Origin: Flavobacteriaceae bacterium
GTDB lineage: Bacteria; Bacteroidota; Bacteroidia; Flavobacteriales; Flavobacteriaceae
Length of the DNA stretch: 13,157 bases
NCBI GenBank assembly: GCA_008081175.1
Contig: VMCW01000168.1
Coordinates: forward strand, 1 to 13,157
Direction of reading: 5' to 3'
Below are positions 6,191 to 13,157 of the stretch, in pieces; within the stretch, counting starts at the first letter, position 1; every line of letters starts with the position of its first letter. The notes under the pieces were generated by a model. It made no database searches. It was not told the origin of the DNA and saw only the letters and a program-made list of their open reading frames with translations. The translations under genes were made by a program, and so were the position numbers.

Positions 6191-6883
6191 ATGACAGAAA
6201 AAATTAAATTTGCACTAGTACAATGGGCCAAAAAAGTATTGGACCACCACGAAGAATGGGACGATGCAACCACACATCATGAACTCCAGAAACTCTATGA
6301 ACTCTCCGTAGTTCAAAAAACGCTTTTGCAATGGGAATCACAAAATCAAAACCTTTGGAAAAATCAACAAAGACAGCTGGATGAGGTTCTAGAAAACCTT
6401 ACGGGTTCTCCCTTAAAACAAAGTATTCAAGAAGAAAATATTGAGGTAGCTCCTGTGATGGAAACCATTAAAAATATGATAATGGAAATGCCTGAGCAAG
6501 AAACCTATGACCAGCTCTTTGAAGCTGTTGAAAAGCCACCGACTTTTGTTGTAAAACCAGAAGATCAAGAAGTCAGAACACCCACTCCTCCTTCCAGCAT
6601 CAATCAAGAACGGCCCAATTTAAACGATCATTTTGCAAAGACATTAAGCATTGATTTAAATGATCGATTGTCTTTTATTAAACATTTATTTGAAGGTGAC
6701 TCAAAAAATTACGAGCGTGTTTTGGAACAGGTGGTAACTTTTGAATCATGGGCTGAAGTAGCATCGTTTATCAAAAGACAAGTGCAACCAGAATATCAAA
6801 ACTGGAAGGGAAAAGACGAGTTTGTAGAACGTTTTTTTACTGTTTTGCAGAAGAATTTTGAACAAAAACCTGGAGAATCCTAA
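6191..6883 (+). CDS. Conserved-looking hypothetical protein, two helical parts with Pro-rich linker
   Basis: I cannot assign a function. The 230 residues have no signal peptide or membrane segment, so the product is probably cytoplasmic. Residues 1-70 are charged, rich in Gln and Trp, and look helical. A Pro/Glu-rich, probably flexible linker covers about 113-143 (KPPTFVVKPEDQE, TPTPPSS). Residues 150-225 look like a compact domain: TLSIDLNDRLSFIKHLFEGD, then NYERVLEQVVTFESWAEV, and EYQNWKGKDEFVERFFTVL. The NDRLSFIKHLF pattern is one I associate with uncharacterised flavobacterial proteins, by memory only. The ATG at 6191 is a natural start. It heads a plus-strand operon: rsmI begins 16 bases after its stop, and recJ follows. 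That hints at a link to RNA or DNA maintenance, but this is only context. Confidence 0.75.
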   Translation: MTEKIKFALVQWAKKVLDHHEEWDDATTHHELQKLYELSVVQKTLLQWESQNQNLWKNQQRQLDEVLENLTGSPLKQSIQEENIEVAPVMETIKNMIMEMPEQETYDQLFEAVEKPPTFVVKPEDQEVRTPTPPSSINQERPNLNDHFAKTLSIDLNDRLSFIKHLFEGDSKNYERVLEQVVTFESWAEVASFIKRQVQPEYQNWKGKDEFVERFFTVLQKNFEQKPGES

Positions 6884-6899
6884 TTGTAATATACAGATT

Positions 6900-7568
6900 G
6901 TGCTTTATTTAATCCCTACCCCAATTGGCAATCTTGAAGACATTACGCTCAGAGCGATACGCCTATTAAAAGAATCAGATTTAATACTTGCAGAGGATAC
7001 TCGAGTAAGTTCAAAGTTATTGAAACACTTTGAGATTCAATCTCCAATAGAGAGTTTTCACATGCACAACGAACATTACAAAACCCCTAAAATAATTGAC
7101 CTATTGAAAAAAGGGAAAACAATTGCAGCTATTTCTGACGCAGGAACACCGGGTATTTCTGATCCAGGATTTCTCTTGGTACGTGCCGCTTTAGAATCCC
7201 AGATTGAAGTTCAGTGTTTGCCAGGACCGACAGCATTAATCCCAGCACTTGTTCAAAGTGGTATTCCTTGTGATCGGTTCGTATTTGAGGGATTCCTGCC
7301 TCCCAAAAAGGGAAGGGTGACACGTTTAGAAACGATGGCACGGGAAACAAAAACCCTTGTTTTTTATGAATCTCCTCATAAACTCATTAAGTTATTCGAG
7401 CAAATGCTTCCTCTTTTTGGACCAGAACGAAAACTTGCAGTCCTTCGGGAATTATCAAAACTTTTTGAAAGTAGTTTTAGGGGAACACTAGAAGAAGCCT
7501 GTACTTTTTTTAACGCCAATAGTCCAAAGGGAGAGTTCGTAATTGTTGTTGAAGGAGTAAAAAATTAG
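6900..7568 (+). CDS. rsmI: 16S rRNA (cytidine-1402-2'-O)-methyltransferase RsmI, GTG start
   Basis: RsmI methylates the 2'-O of C1402 of 16S rRNA, in the decoding centre, using S-adenosylmethionine. The 222 residues open with LYLIPTPIGNLEDITLRA, the family N-terminus. SDAGTPGISDPG (79-90), CLPGPTALIPAL (107-117), VFYESPHK (154-161) and GEFVIVVEG (211-219) are hallmark segments of this tetrapyrrole-methylase-like fold. I chose GTG at 6900 because it puts the conserved LYL right after the initiator and falls 16 bases after the previous stop. A TTG at 6858 would add 14 residues and overlap the upstream gene without matching the family. E. coli RsmI is about 286 residues; the extra C-terminal part is absent here and the gene ends soon after VVEG, which I believe is usual in Bacteroidota. 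recJ starts 4 bases later. Confidence 0.93.
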   Translation: MLYLIPTPIGNLEDITLRAIRLLKESDLILAEDTRVSSKLLKHFEIQSPIESFHMHNEHYKTPKIIDLLKKGKTIAAISDAGTPGISDPGFLLVRAALESQIEVQCLPGPTALIPALVQSGIPCDRFVFEGFLPPKKGRVTRLETMARETKTLVFYESPHKLIKLFEQMLPLFGPERKLAVLRELSKLFESSFRGTLEEACTFFNANSPKGEFVIVVEGVKN

Positions 7569-7572
7569 CCTC

Positions 7573-9288
7573 ATGCAGTGGAAAAAAAGAATAGCTCCTT
7601 CTCAGGATCGTATTTCCACTTTTGCTCTTGAGCTGAGTGTTCCCCAAACTGTTGCAGCGCTTTTAATACAACGTGGAATTGAAGATTTTCATAGCGCAAA
7701 AGAATTTTTCAGACCAGAGTGGACTCATTTATACGACCCTTTTAAAATGAAAGATATGGAGCCAGCCGTTGTTCGCATTCAAAATGCAATGGCTCAAAAA
7801 GAAAAGGTAATGATTTTTGGAGATTACGATGTAGATGGAACTACTGCGGTCGCTTTGGTGAGCTCATATTTGAAAGATAAAATAACAGAGGTGTTACCCT
7901 ACATTCCGGATCGATATACAGAGGGATATGGAATTTCATTTAAAGGGATTGATTATGCCCATGCTCGTGGAATTACATTGATTATTGCTTTAGACTGTGG
8001 TATTAAAGCCATAGATCAAGTAGCTTATGCGCATTCTTTAGGAATTGATTTTATTATATGCGATCACCATCTACCAGGATTAGAGCTACCAGGTGCTGTG
8101 GCGGTTTTGGATCCCAAACGAGAGGATTGTGAATATCCCTTTAAGGAACTGTGTGGTTGTGGGATTGGTTTTAAGCTCATTCAGGCATTGCAATATCGCC
8201 TTGGTCTTCCTGAAGAAGTTTTACACAGTTATTTAGACCTAGTGGCAACAGCTATAGCTGCAGACATTGTTCCTATGGTAGGTGAAAACAGAACACTTAC
8301 TTATTTTGGATTAAAGCGGTTACGAGAACAACCTCGTGTTGGATTACAAGTTTTTACCAAGGAGCTCAAACGGAGCTTGGGAGTGTCAGACTTGGTTTTT
8401 GTACTTGCACCCCGAATCAATGCCGCTGGGCGTATGGAACAAGGGTTAAGTGCGGTTGAGTTATTGATGAGTACAGAAATGGAAACAGCATTGCCCATTG
8501 CCCGTTCTATTGAGTTTTTTAACTCAGAGCGCAAAAGTACAGAAGGGCGAATTACAGAGGAGGCTTTACAACAAATAGAACTAGAGGAGCAACACACAAA
8601 TAGCACGACCGTAGTTTACCATCCTTCATGGCATAAAGGGGTTATCGGTATAGTAGCTTCCAGGCTTATAGAACACTTTTATCGCCCTACCATTGTTTTA
8701 ACGCAATCCAATGAAGTGCTAGCGGGTTCTGTACGCTCTGTTTCTGGATTTGACGTTTATCAAGCTTTGGAGGCCTGTAAAGAAACTATGATTCAATTTG
8801 GAGGACATAAATATGCTGCTGGATTGACATTAAAACCAGAGCAATTGACCTCATTTAAAGCTGCCTTTGAAACATATGTCTCTCAGCATATCTCTCCAGA
8901 GCAAAAAGAACCTTCCACAGTATATGACCTTGAGGTTTCTTTTAGTGAGCTCTCACCGAAACTTTACAGAATCACAAGTCAAATGGCTCCTTTTGGGCCA
9001 AATAATATGCGGCCAGTTTTTGTAACGCACCAATGTAGAGATACAGGAAGAACGAGGGCAGTGGGAAAAGAGCAAGCTCATTTGAAATTTGAAATTATGG
9101 ACAGTTTTGAGCATCATTTTACAGGCATCGGATTTGGACTGGCTCATTACCTACCTGAAATCAAGAAGCAAAACCCCTTTTCAATTCTCTATACGCTCGA
9201 AGAAAATGAATTTAATGGACAAACAAGTCTTCAACTCAAAGTAAAAGACCTACAGTTTAAAGAATTAAAAAACCCTCACGAAATGTGA
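7573..9288 (+). CDS. recJ: Single-stranded-DNA-specific 5'-3' exonuclease RecJ
   Basis: RecJ degrades single-stranded DNA 5' to 3' in recombinational repair and mismatch repair. The 571 residues match the usual 560-580. The DHH phosphoesterase core shows DYDVDGTTA (84-92) with metal-binding aspartates, ALDCG (139-143), the signature DHH at 164-166 in ICDHHLPG, and RINAAGRM (281-288). The DHHA1 part carries HKGVIGIVASR (354-364) and FGGHKYAAGLTL (409-420). An OB-fold-like C-terminal region covers about 455-565. The ATG at 7573 is 4 bases after the rsmI stop, so it is co-transcribed and probably translationally coupled. The last codons (NPHEM and TGA) form part of a terminator hairpin. Nothing is missing from the catalytic set I can recognise. 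Confidence 0.96.
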   Translation: MQWKKRIAPSQDRISTFALELSVPQTVAALLIQRGIEDFHSAKEFFRPEWTHLYDPFKMKDMEPAVVRIQNAMAQKEKVMIFGDYDVDGTTAVALVSSYLKDKITEVLPYIPDRYTEGYGISFKGIDYAHARGITLIIALDCGIKAIDQVAYAHSLGIDFIICDHHLPGLELPGAVAVLDPKREDCEYPFKELCGCGIGFKLIQALQYRLGLPEEVLHSYLDLVATAIAADIVPMVGENRTLTYFGLKRLREQPRVGLQVFTKELKRSLGVSDLVFVLAPRINAAGRMEQGLSAVELLMSTEMETALPIARSIEFFNSERKSTEGRITEEALQQIELEEQHTNSTTVVYHPSWHKGVIGIVASRLIEHFYRPTIVLTQSNEVLAGSVRSVSGFDVYQALEACKETMIQFGGHKYAAGLTLKPEQLTSFKAAFETYVSQHISPEQKEPSTVYDLEVSFSELSPKLYRITSQMAPFGPNNMRPVFVTHQCRDTGRTRAVGKEQAHLKFEIMDSFEHHFTGIGFGLAHYLPEIKKQNPFSILYTLEENEFNGQTSLQLKVKDLQFKELKNPHEM

Positions 9289-9295
9289 GGGTTTT
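9269..9295. terminator. Bidirectional terminator between recJ and the receptor gene
   Basis: AAAACCCTCAC (9269-9279) and GTGAGGGTTTT (9285-9295) form a perfect 11-bp stem with the 5-base loop GAAAT. On the minus strand it is followed by a U-rich run (opposite the six A at 9267-9272), so it is a good terminator for the receptor gene, whose stop lies 23 bases away. On the plus strand the only U run is the TTTT inside the stem end, so ending of the recJ operon may be weaker. The recJ stop TGA (9286-9288) lies in the right arm. Confidence 0.88.
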
Positions 9296-9317
9296 AAAAG
9301 TAATAAGGATCTTGTGT

Positions 9318-11828
9318 TTAGAACTGATAACGTAAAGACAAGTTCCACGTTCTACCAAATCCAAACCATACAGAATTCATTTTGTCAATTCCTTTCCATG
9401 TATCTGAACCAGCAGTAGCATGAATGTTGGAGTTGGACTCCGCAATGTAAACTGTATCTAAAAGGTTGTTGATGTTAGTTCGTAAACTCCAACCTGCACC
9501 AAAGCGATAAGTAGCTCCTAAATCAACCAAACCATAAGAAGGAAGTTTCAAAGCTCCTGGGTTATTCGCTTCTGTAAAGGCAGAATCCGTAACGCTGTAA
9601 TCCGCATATAAGCCGTCTACAAAACGGTAATCAAGGTCAAATGTTAGGGATTCTCCTACGCGCTGATCAACTCCAATATAAGCAACAAACTGAGCTGCAT
9701 CACCTACTTTAGCTCCCTCTAGATAAAGTGTTCCAGTACCGATTTGACGTTGATTATCATCAAACAACTCTGCTTCGAAATCTTTGGTATAGGTCCAGTC
9801 TCCGATAGAAAGCATACCTCTGAACTTGGTAGTTCCAGAAGGGCGGTATTGTGCTTCTATTTCAATACCATTGTGTACTACGTCAATATCTCTAAATTGT
9901 GCAAACCCGTCTATTCCTTGTTGGTTTGATAAACTTCTCGATACAAAGCGATTTCCCCAAACTGTAGAATATACGTTTACATTCAATTTAAAACCATTGC
10001 CGATGTAACCGTAACCTAATTCTATAGATTGTATTTTTTCATTTTGAAGATCCTCATTCACAAGGTTCGCAAAATTTGGAAATACTGCATCAAATTGAGG
10101 CTGACGAGAAATGTATCCCGCATTGAAAAACAAATTGGAATTTTCATTCAAATTCAAGTTGGCTCCTCCTTTTAAGTAACCACCTCCTATGTTTTTCTTT
10201 TCAGAAAGCGGTAATCCGGGTTGATCAAAAAGATCCTCTCTTTGAAAGCTTTGGTTAGAAAGCCCTGCCTGAAGAACCGCAGTAAGTTTGTCTCCGGAAT
10301 ATTCAGCGAGACCGTTTACCCCTTGCCAACCTACATAACCGATGTTATAATAATCAATTTTAGGTCCTTGAAGTCCTGTGTTTTTGAAGGGTGAAGCTTC
10401 AATGAGAGTTTCAATAATTTGTCCTGCAGAGTTTTTGTTTCCAGTGGAATAATATCCGTCAAAGCCCATAAGGTCGTTTAATACTCTGTAGTGGAACCCT
10501 TTGTAATTTCTTAAATCTACACCTAGGCTGTAGCGCATTTTACCAGAGTAAATATTCAGGTTTGAAATACCACCTACCCAGTTGTGTGAGTTCATAGAAG
10601 CTCTTCTTATCATACCACTTCTAAAGACACCTTCATCTCTGTAACCATTCGCTCCAAGAAGTGCACCCTCATAAGCTGAGATAGAACCTGTGTATGGACT
10701 GGCACCAGCACGGTTATCTGATACAATAGCATCGTAATTTATAGTACCGTCAGATCGTCTGAAATCTGTAATGCCTTTTTCAATATAAAAAGAAGTTAAG
10801 TCTTCTTGAAAAGGAAGAACATCGTAGTTTCTACCTCGAGGTCCAGTTCCTCCACCTCTACCAGCTGATCCGTAAAGTGATGTTGCAAGATCTACGTTGT
10901 CTGAAATCTGCCAATCCCAGTTAAAGGTTGCTAGTGGTTTGTTGTAAAAGTTTCTTCTCATATTAAACTCTTCTCCATTTAGCGTCCCTCCGTTTGTATT
11001 CCATCTCTGGTCGATACCTTCTTCTCCAAAGTTTTCATAATCCCGAATTGAAACCCAAACATCTCTTTGGTGGTGCCATTGACCTGCGCCAAGAACAGAG
11101 AGATTTAATCTGTGGTTTGAGCCTTCAGGGGTGTATCCAATAGCTCCAAAGTAAGTCCAACCTGCACCACTGGTGTTGTAAACATATCCATTTCCAGACC
11201 ATTTTGTTAACAGGTAGGAAGAAGACCATCCTTTGTCGTTTACTCCTGTATTGTAAGCTCCAGTAGTTTTGATGTATCCATTATTACCAATCATCTGAGT
11301 TAAGGAACCTCCTTCTTGTTTTTCAGCACTTTTAGTAAAGATGGAAACAGTTCCTCCTACAGATGGAACAGCAAGTTTTGAAGCTCCAAGTCCTCTTTGT
11401 ACTTGAATACCAGAAGCAACATCGGTAAGCCCTTGCCAGTTGGACCAATATACCCAACCATTTTCCATGTCGTTTACCGGTTGTCCATTAATCAAAAAAG
11501 AAGTGTTTCTTTGATCAAATCCTCTTAATGAGATACGACTATCTCCATAACCTCCTCCTTGTTTTGTAGCATATACACCAGGAGTTTTGTTCATGATTTC
11601 AGGAAATTCTTGATTCCCTACTTTTAAAAGAACCTCCTGTGCAGAAATTTGACTGACCGCAATAGGCGTTTCTCTTTCTTTAGCAATATCAATTACCTTA
11701 GAAGAAACTACGACTTCTTCTAAAAATTGAAAGGTTGCTAATGAATCTATTTCTTCTTGATTAGTTTGTTGTCCAGTTACATAAAAAACACCTAACAACA
11801 TCAAAAATAGTGTAGCAGCTTTTTTCAT
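9318..11828 (-). CDS. TonB-dependent outer-membrane receptor, ligand unknown
   Basis: This is an 836-residue outer-membrane transporter powered by TonB. A signal peptide is visible (MKKAATLFLMLLGVFYVTG, cleavage near residues 19-20). A possible TonB box is EEVVVSS (37-43). The plug domain covers about 50-168: TPIAVSQISAQEV, FPEIMNKTPGVYATKQGGGYG, SRISLRGFDQRNTSFLINGQPVND, and VQRGLGASKLAVPSVGGTVSI. The beta-barrel follows and ends in NLSLRYQF with the terminal Phe expected for barrel assembly. There is no N-terminal carboxypeptidase-like domain and no SusD gene beside it, so it is not a classic SusC glycan importer; a siderophore, metal or other small ligand is possible. I chose ATG at 11828 because it starts the signal peptide. 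An open frame to 11930 adds 34 residues, but a promoter box lies inside that stretch. Confidence 0.92.
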   Translation of the reverse strand: MKKAATLFLMLLGVFYVTGQQTNQEEIDSLATFQFLEEVVVSSKVIDIAKERETPIAVSQISAQEVLLKVGNQEFPEIMNKTPGVYATKQGGGYGDSRISLRGFDQRNTSFLINGQPVNDMENGWVYWSNWQGLTDVASGIQVQRGLGASKLAVPSVGGTVSIFTKSAEKQEGGSLTQMIGNNGYIKTTGAYNTGVNDKGWSSSYLLTKWSGNGYVYNTSGAGWTYFGAIGYTPEGSNHRLNLSVLGAGQWHHQRDVWVSIRDYENFGEEGIDQRWNTNGGTLNGEEFNMRRNFYNKPLATFNWDWQISDNVDLATSLYGSAGRGGGTGPRGRNYDVLPFQEDLTSFYIEKGITDFRRSDGTINYDAIVSDNRAGASPYTGSISAYEGALLGANGYRDEGVFRSGMIRRASMNSHNWVGGISNLNIYSGKMRYSLGVDLRNYKGFHYRVLNDLMGFDGYYSTGNKNSAGQIIETLIEASPFKNTGLQGPKIDYYNIGYVGWQGVNGLAEYSGDKLTAVLQAGLSNQSFQREDLFDQPGLPLSEKKNIGGGYLKGGANLNLNENSNLFFNAGYISRQPQFDAVFPNFANLVNEDLQNEKIQSIELGYGYIGNGFKLNVNVYSTVWGNRFVSRSLSNQQGIDGFAQFRDIDVVHNGIEIEAQYRPSGTTKFRGMLSIGDWTYTKDFEAELFDDNQRQIGTGTLYLEGAKVGDAAQFVAYIGVDQRVGESLTFDLDYRFVDGLYADYSVTDSAFTEANNPGALKLPSYGLVDLGATYRFGAGWSLRTNINNLLDTVYIAESNSNIHATAGSDTWKGIDKMNSVWFGFGRTWNLSLRYQF

Positions 11829-11852
11829 TATTTTAATTTGAATTAATAAGTG

Positions 11853-11860
11853 CAAAGGTA
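11853..11860 (-). promoter_or_regulatory. Probable -7 promoter element for the TonB-dependent receptor
   Basis: On the minus strand TACCTTTG matches TAnnTTTG and ends 24 bases before the receptor ATG. A TTTTG lies 25 bases upstream of it, slightly too far for the ideal -33 spacing. No obvious Fur-like palindrome is seen next to it, so regulation by iron is not shown. No G-C-rich terminator is seen after pgi in this 110-base gap, so pgi transcripts may read into the receptor gene. Confidence 0.5.
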
Positions 11861-11938
11861 CTTTTTCATTCATTCTATACATGAACAAAACGTTAAAACT
11901 GTAGAGGTTTTTTTTAATTTTTATTAACAAACCAATAA

Positions 11939-13157
11939 TTACAAGCGGGAAAGTAATTTTGTAGTAGACGCATCGTGCGGATGCTGTTTAGTTCCTTTGA
12001 TGTCTTCTAAAACTTTACTTGCTAATTGTTTTCCTAGTTCAACACCCCATTGATCGTAACTGTATATATTCCAAAGGATTCCTTGAACAAATATTTTGTG
12101 TTCATATAGTGCGATGAGAGCGCCTAGGGAGGAAGGAGTAAGTCTGTTTATGAGAAGGGTGTTTGTAGGTTTATTTCCCTCAAAAACTTTAAAAGGAATT
12201 ATTTTTTCTTTTTCAGATTTATCTAGGTTAACAGAGAGGAGTTCTTCTTCGACTTCTTTTCTTGTTTTACCATTCATCAACGCTTCGGTTTGAGCAATAA
12301 AATTGGACATTAATTTTTGCTGATGGGAAGTGTTGCCTTTTAGGGAATGTTTGAAACCGATAAAATCTGTTGGGATGAGTTTGGTCCCTTGATGGATGAG
12401 TTGAAAAAAGGCATGTTGCGCATTGGTTCCAGAGGCCCCCCAGATGAGAGTTCCTGTTTGGTAGTTTACGGCTTTGCCGTCTCTTCCAACACTTTTACCA
12501 TTACTTTCCATAATTCCTTGTTGAAGGTAGTCGGGTAGTGATCTTAAATATTGGGTATAAGGAATTAAAGCTTCGCTTTCTGCCCCCCAAAAATTGTTAT
12601 ACCATACACTGATTAAAGCCAGAACGACAGGAATATTTTTTTCAAAAGGAGTCGTTTTGAAATGAAGATCCATTTTTCCCGCGCCCTCCAAAAGTTTTTG
12701 GAAATGGTCTGGTCCTACGGCAAGACAAATGCTTAATCCTACAGTACTCCACAAAGAAAAGCGCCCTCCTACCCAATCTTTCATCGGGAAGGTATTTTCT
12801 AAAGCAATCCCAAAAGCAGCCGTTTTTTCGGTATTTGTTGAAACCGCAACAAAGTGTTTTGCCACAGCGGCTTCAGGAGCTTGTTTTAAAAACCAAGCTC
12901 GGATGCTGTTTGCATTACTTAGTGTCTCTTGGGTGGTAAAAGTTTTAGAGACGATAACAAATAAAGTGCTTTCAGGATCCAAACCTTTCAAAACTTCTTC
13001 GTGATGGTCTCCTTCTACATTGGAGACAAAGCGAACGTCTAGGTGGTTTTCGTAGTGTTTTAACGCTTCAACCACCATTGCAGGACCAAGGTCTGAACCA
13101 CCAATACCAATATTAACTACATGGGATATTGTTTTTCCGGTATACCCTTTCCAATCA
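11939..13157 (-). CDS. pgi: Glucose-6-phosphate isomerase, partial (N-terminus off window)
   Basis: Pgi interconverts glucose-6-phosphate and fructose-6-phosphate in glycolysis and gluconeogenesis. The frame is open from the window edge, giving 405 visible residues that begin DWKGYTGKTISHVVNIGIGG. The substrate-binding motif GIGGSDLGP is at 17-25, and signature 1 (DWVGGRFSLWSTVG) at about 127-140. The catalytic residues are present: Glu217 in GIMESNGKS, His248 in TNAQHAFF and Lys376 in DQWGVELGK. Their spacings (31 and 128) equal those of E. coli Glu355, His386 and Lys514, so about 138 N-terminal residues lie beyond the right edge. An internal ATG at 13078 is not the start, since conserved sequence continues upstream of it. 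The receptor gene follows on the same strand after 110 bases; no functional link is evident. Confidence 0.96.
   Translation of the reverse strand, partial: DWKGYTGKTISHVVNIGIGGSDLGPAMVVEALKHYENHLDVRFVSNVEGDHHEEVLKGLDPESTLFVIVSKTFTTQETLSNANSIRAWFLKQAPEAAVAKHFVAVSTNTEKTAAFGIALENTFPMKDWVGGRFSLWSTVGLSICLAVGPDHFQKLLEGAGKMDLHFKTTPFEKNIPVVLALISVWYNNFWGAESEALIPYTQYLRSLPDYLQQGIMESNGKSVGRDGKAVNYQTGTLIWGASGTNAQHAFFQLIHQGTKLIPTDFIGFKHSLKGNTSHQQKLMSNFIAQTEALMNGKTRKEVEEELLSVNLDKSEKEKIIPFKVFEGNKPTNTLLINRLTPSSLGALIALYEHKIFVQGILWNIYSYDQWGVELGKQLASKVLEDIKGTKQHPHDASTTKLLSRL

Noticed and set aside
6858..6899. A TTG start for rsmI overlapping the upstream gene
   Set aside because: The extra 14 residues have no family resemblance; GTG at 6900 places the conserved LYLIPTPIGN at the N-terminus.
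8301..9147. Antisense open frames within recJ
   Set aside because: They are Ser/Cys/Arg-rich with no domain and lie fully opposite a conserved exonuclease gene.
9318..11828. Polysaccharide utilisation locus (SusC-type receptor)
   Set aside because: There is no SusD, glycoside hydrolase or carboxypeptidase-like N-terminal domain; the neighbours are pgi and recJ.
11829..11930. A 34-residue extension of the TonB-dependent receptor
   Set aside because: It would bury the signal peptide and contains the probable promoter box; the ATG at 11828 begins a normal signal peptide.
1..13157. Mobile element, phage, CRISPR or defence island
   Set aside because: No transposase, integrase, repeat array, tRNA or attachment-like repeat is visible; nearly every base is explained by core genes.

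Overview
This window looks like an ordinary housekeeping stretch of chromosome from a member of the Bacteroidota, most likely a flavobacterium. The evidence is a low G+C feel, almost no Shine-Dalgarno sequences, several matches to the Bacteroidota promoter -7 element (TAnnTTTG), a ribosomal protein L32 and a thymidine kinase that have both lost most zinc-binding cysteines, and an outer-membrane TonB-dependent receptor. Species cannot be told from the sequence. I see no phage, insertion sequence, CRISPR array, tRNA or rRNA, and no gap between genes over 300 bases.

Layout. Bases 1-3230 (minus strand) hold a fatty-acid and ribosome block read as yceD/DUF177, rpmF, a terminator, fabH, accB and accC (C-terminus off the left edge). 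Bases 3305-4309 hold asd (minus) with the best promoter of the window. Bases 4408-6102 hold a tight tdk-alr pair (minus). An 88-base divergent promoter region (6103-6190) separates these from a plus-strand operon: an unrecognised 230-residue protein, rsmI and recJ (6191-9288). recJ meets a convergent minus-strand TonB-dependent receptor gene (9318-11828) across a shared bidirectional terminator that contains the recJ stop codon. The right end (11939-13157, minus) is pgi, missing about its first 138 codons.

How the genes relate. AccB and AccC are the biotin carrier and biotin carboxylase of acetyl-CoA carboxylase; FabH uses the resulting malonyl-ACP to start fatty-acid synthesis. YceD/DUF177 and RpmF link this block to the large ribosomal subunit. 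Asd and Alr feed cell-wall synthesis (diaminopimelate/lysine and D-alanine), and Tdk salvages thymidine. RsmI modifies 16S rRNA and RecJ acts in DNA repair. The receptor imports an unknown ligand across the outer membrane. Pgi is glycolytic.

I did not find a novel system. The points most worth a second look are the unknown 230-residue protein, the recJ stop codon inside a shared terminator, the TTG-started alr two codons after the tdk stop in the same frame, and a terminator where plsX would lie in an E. coli-like cluster.
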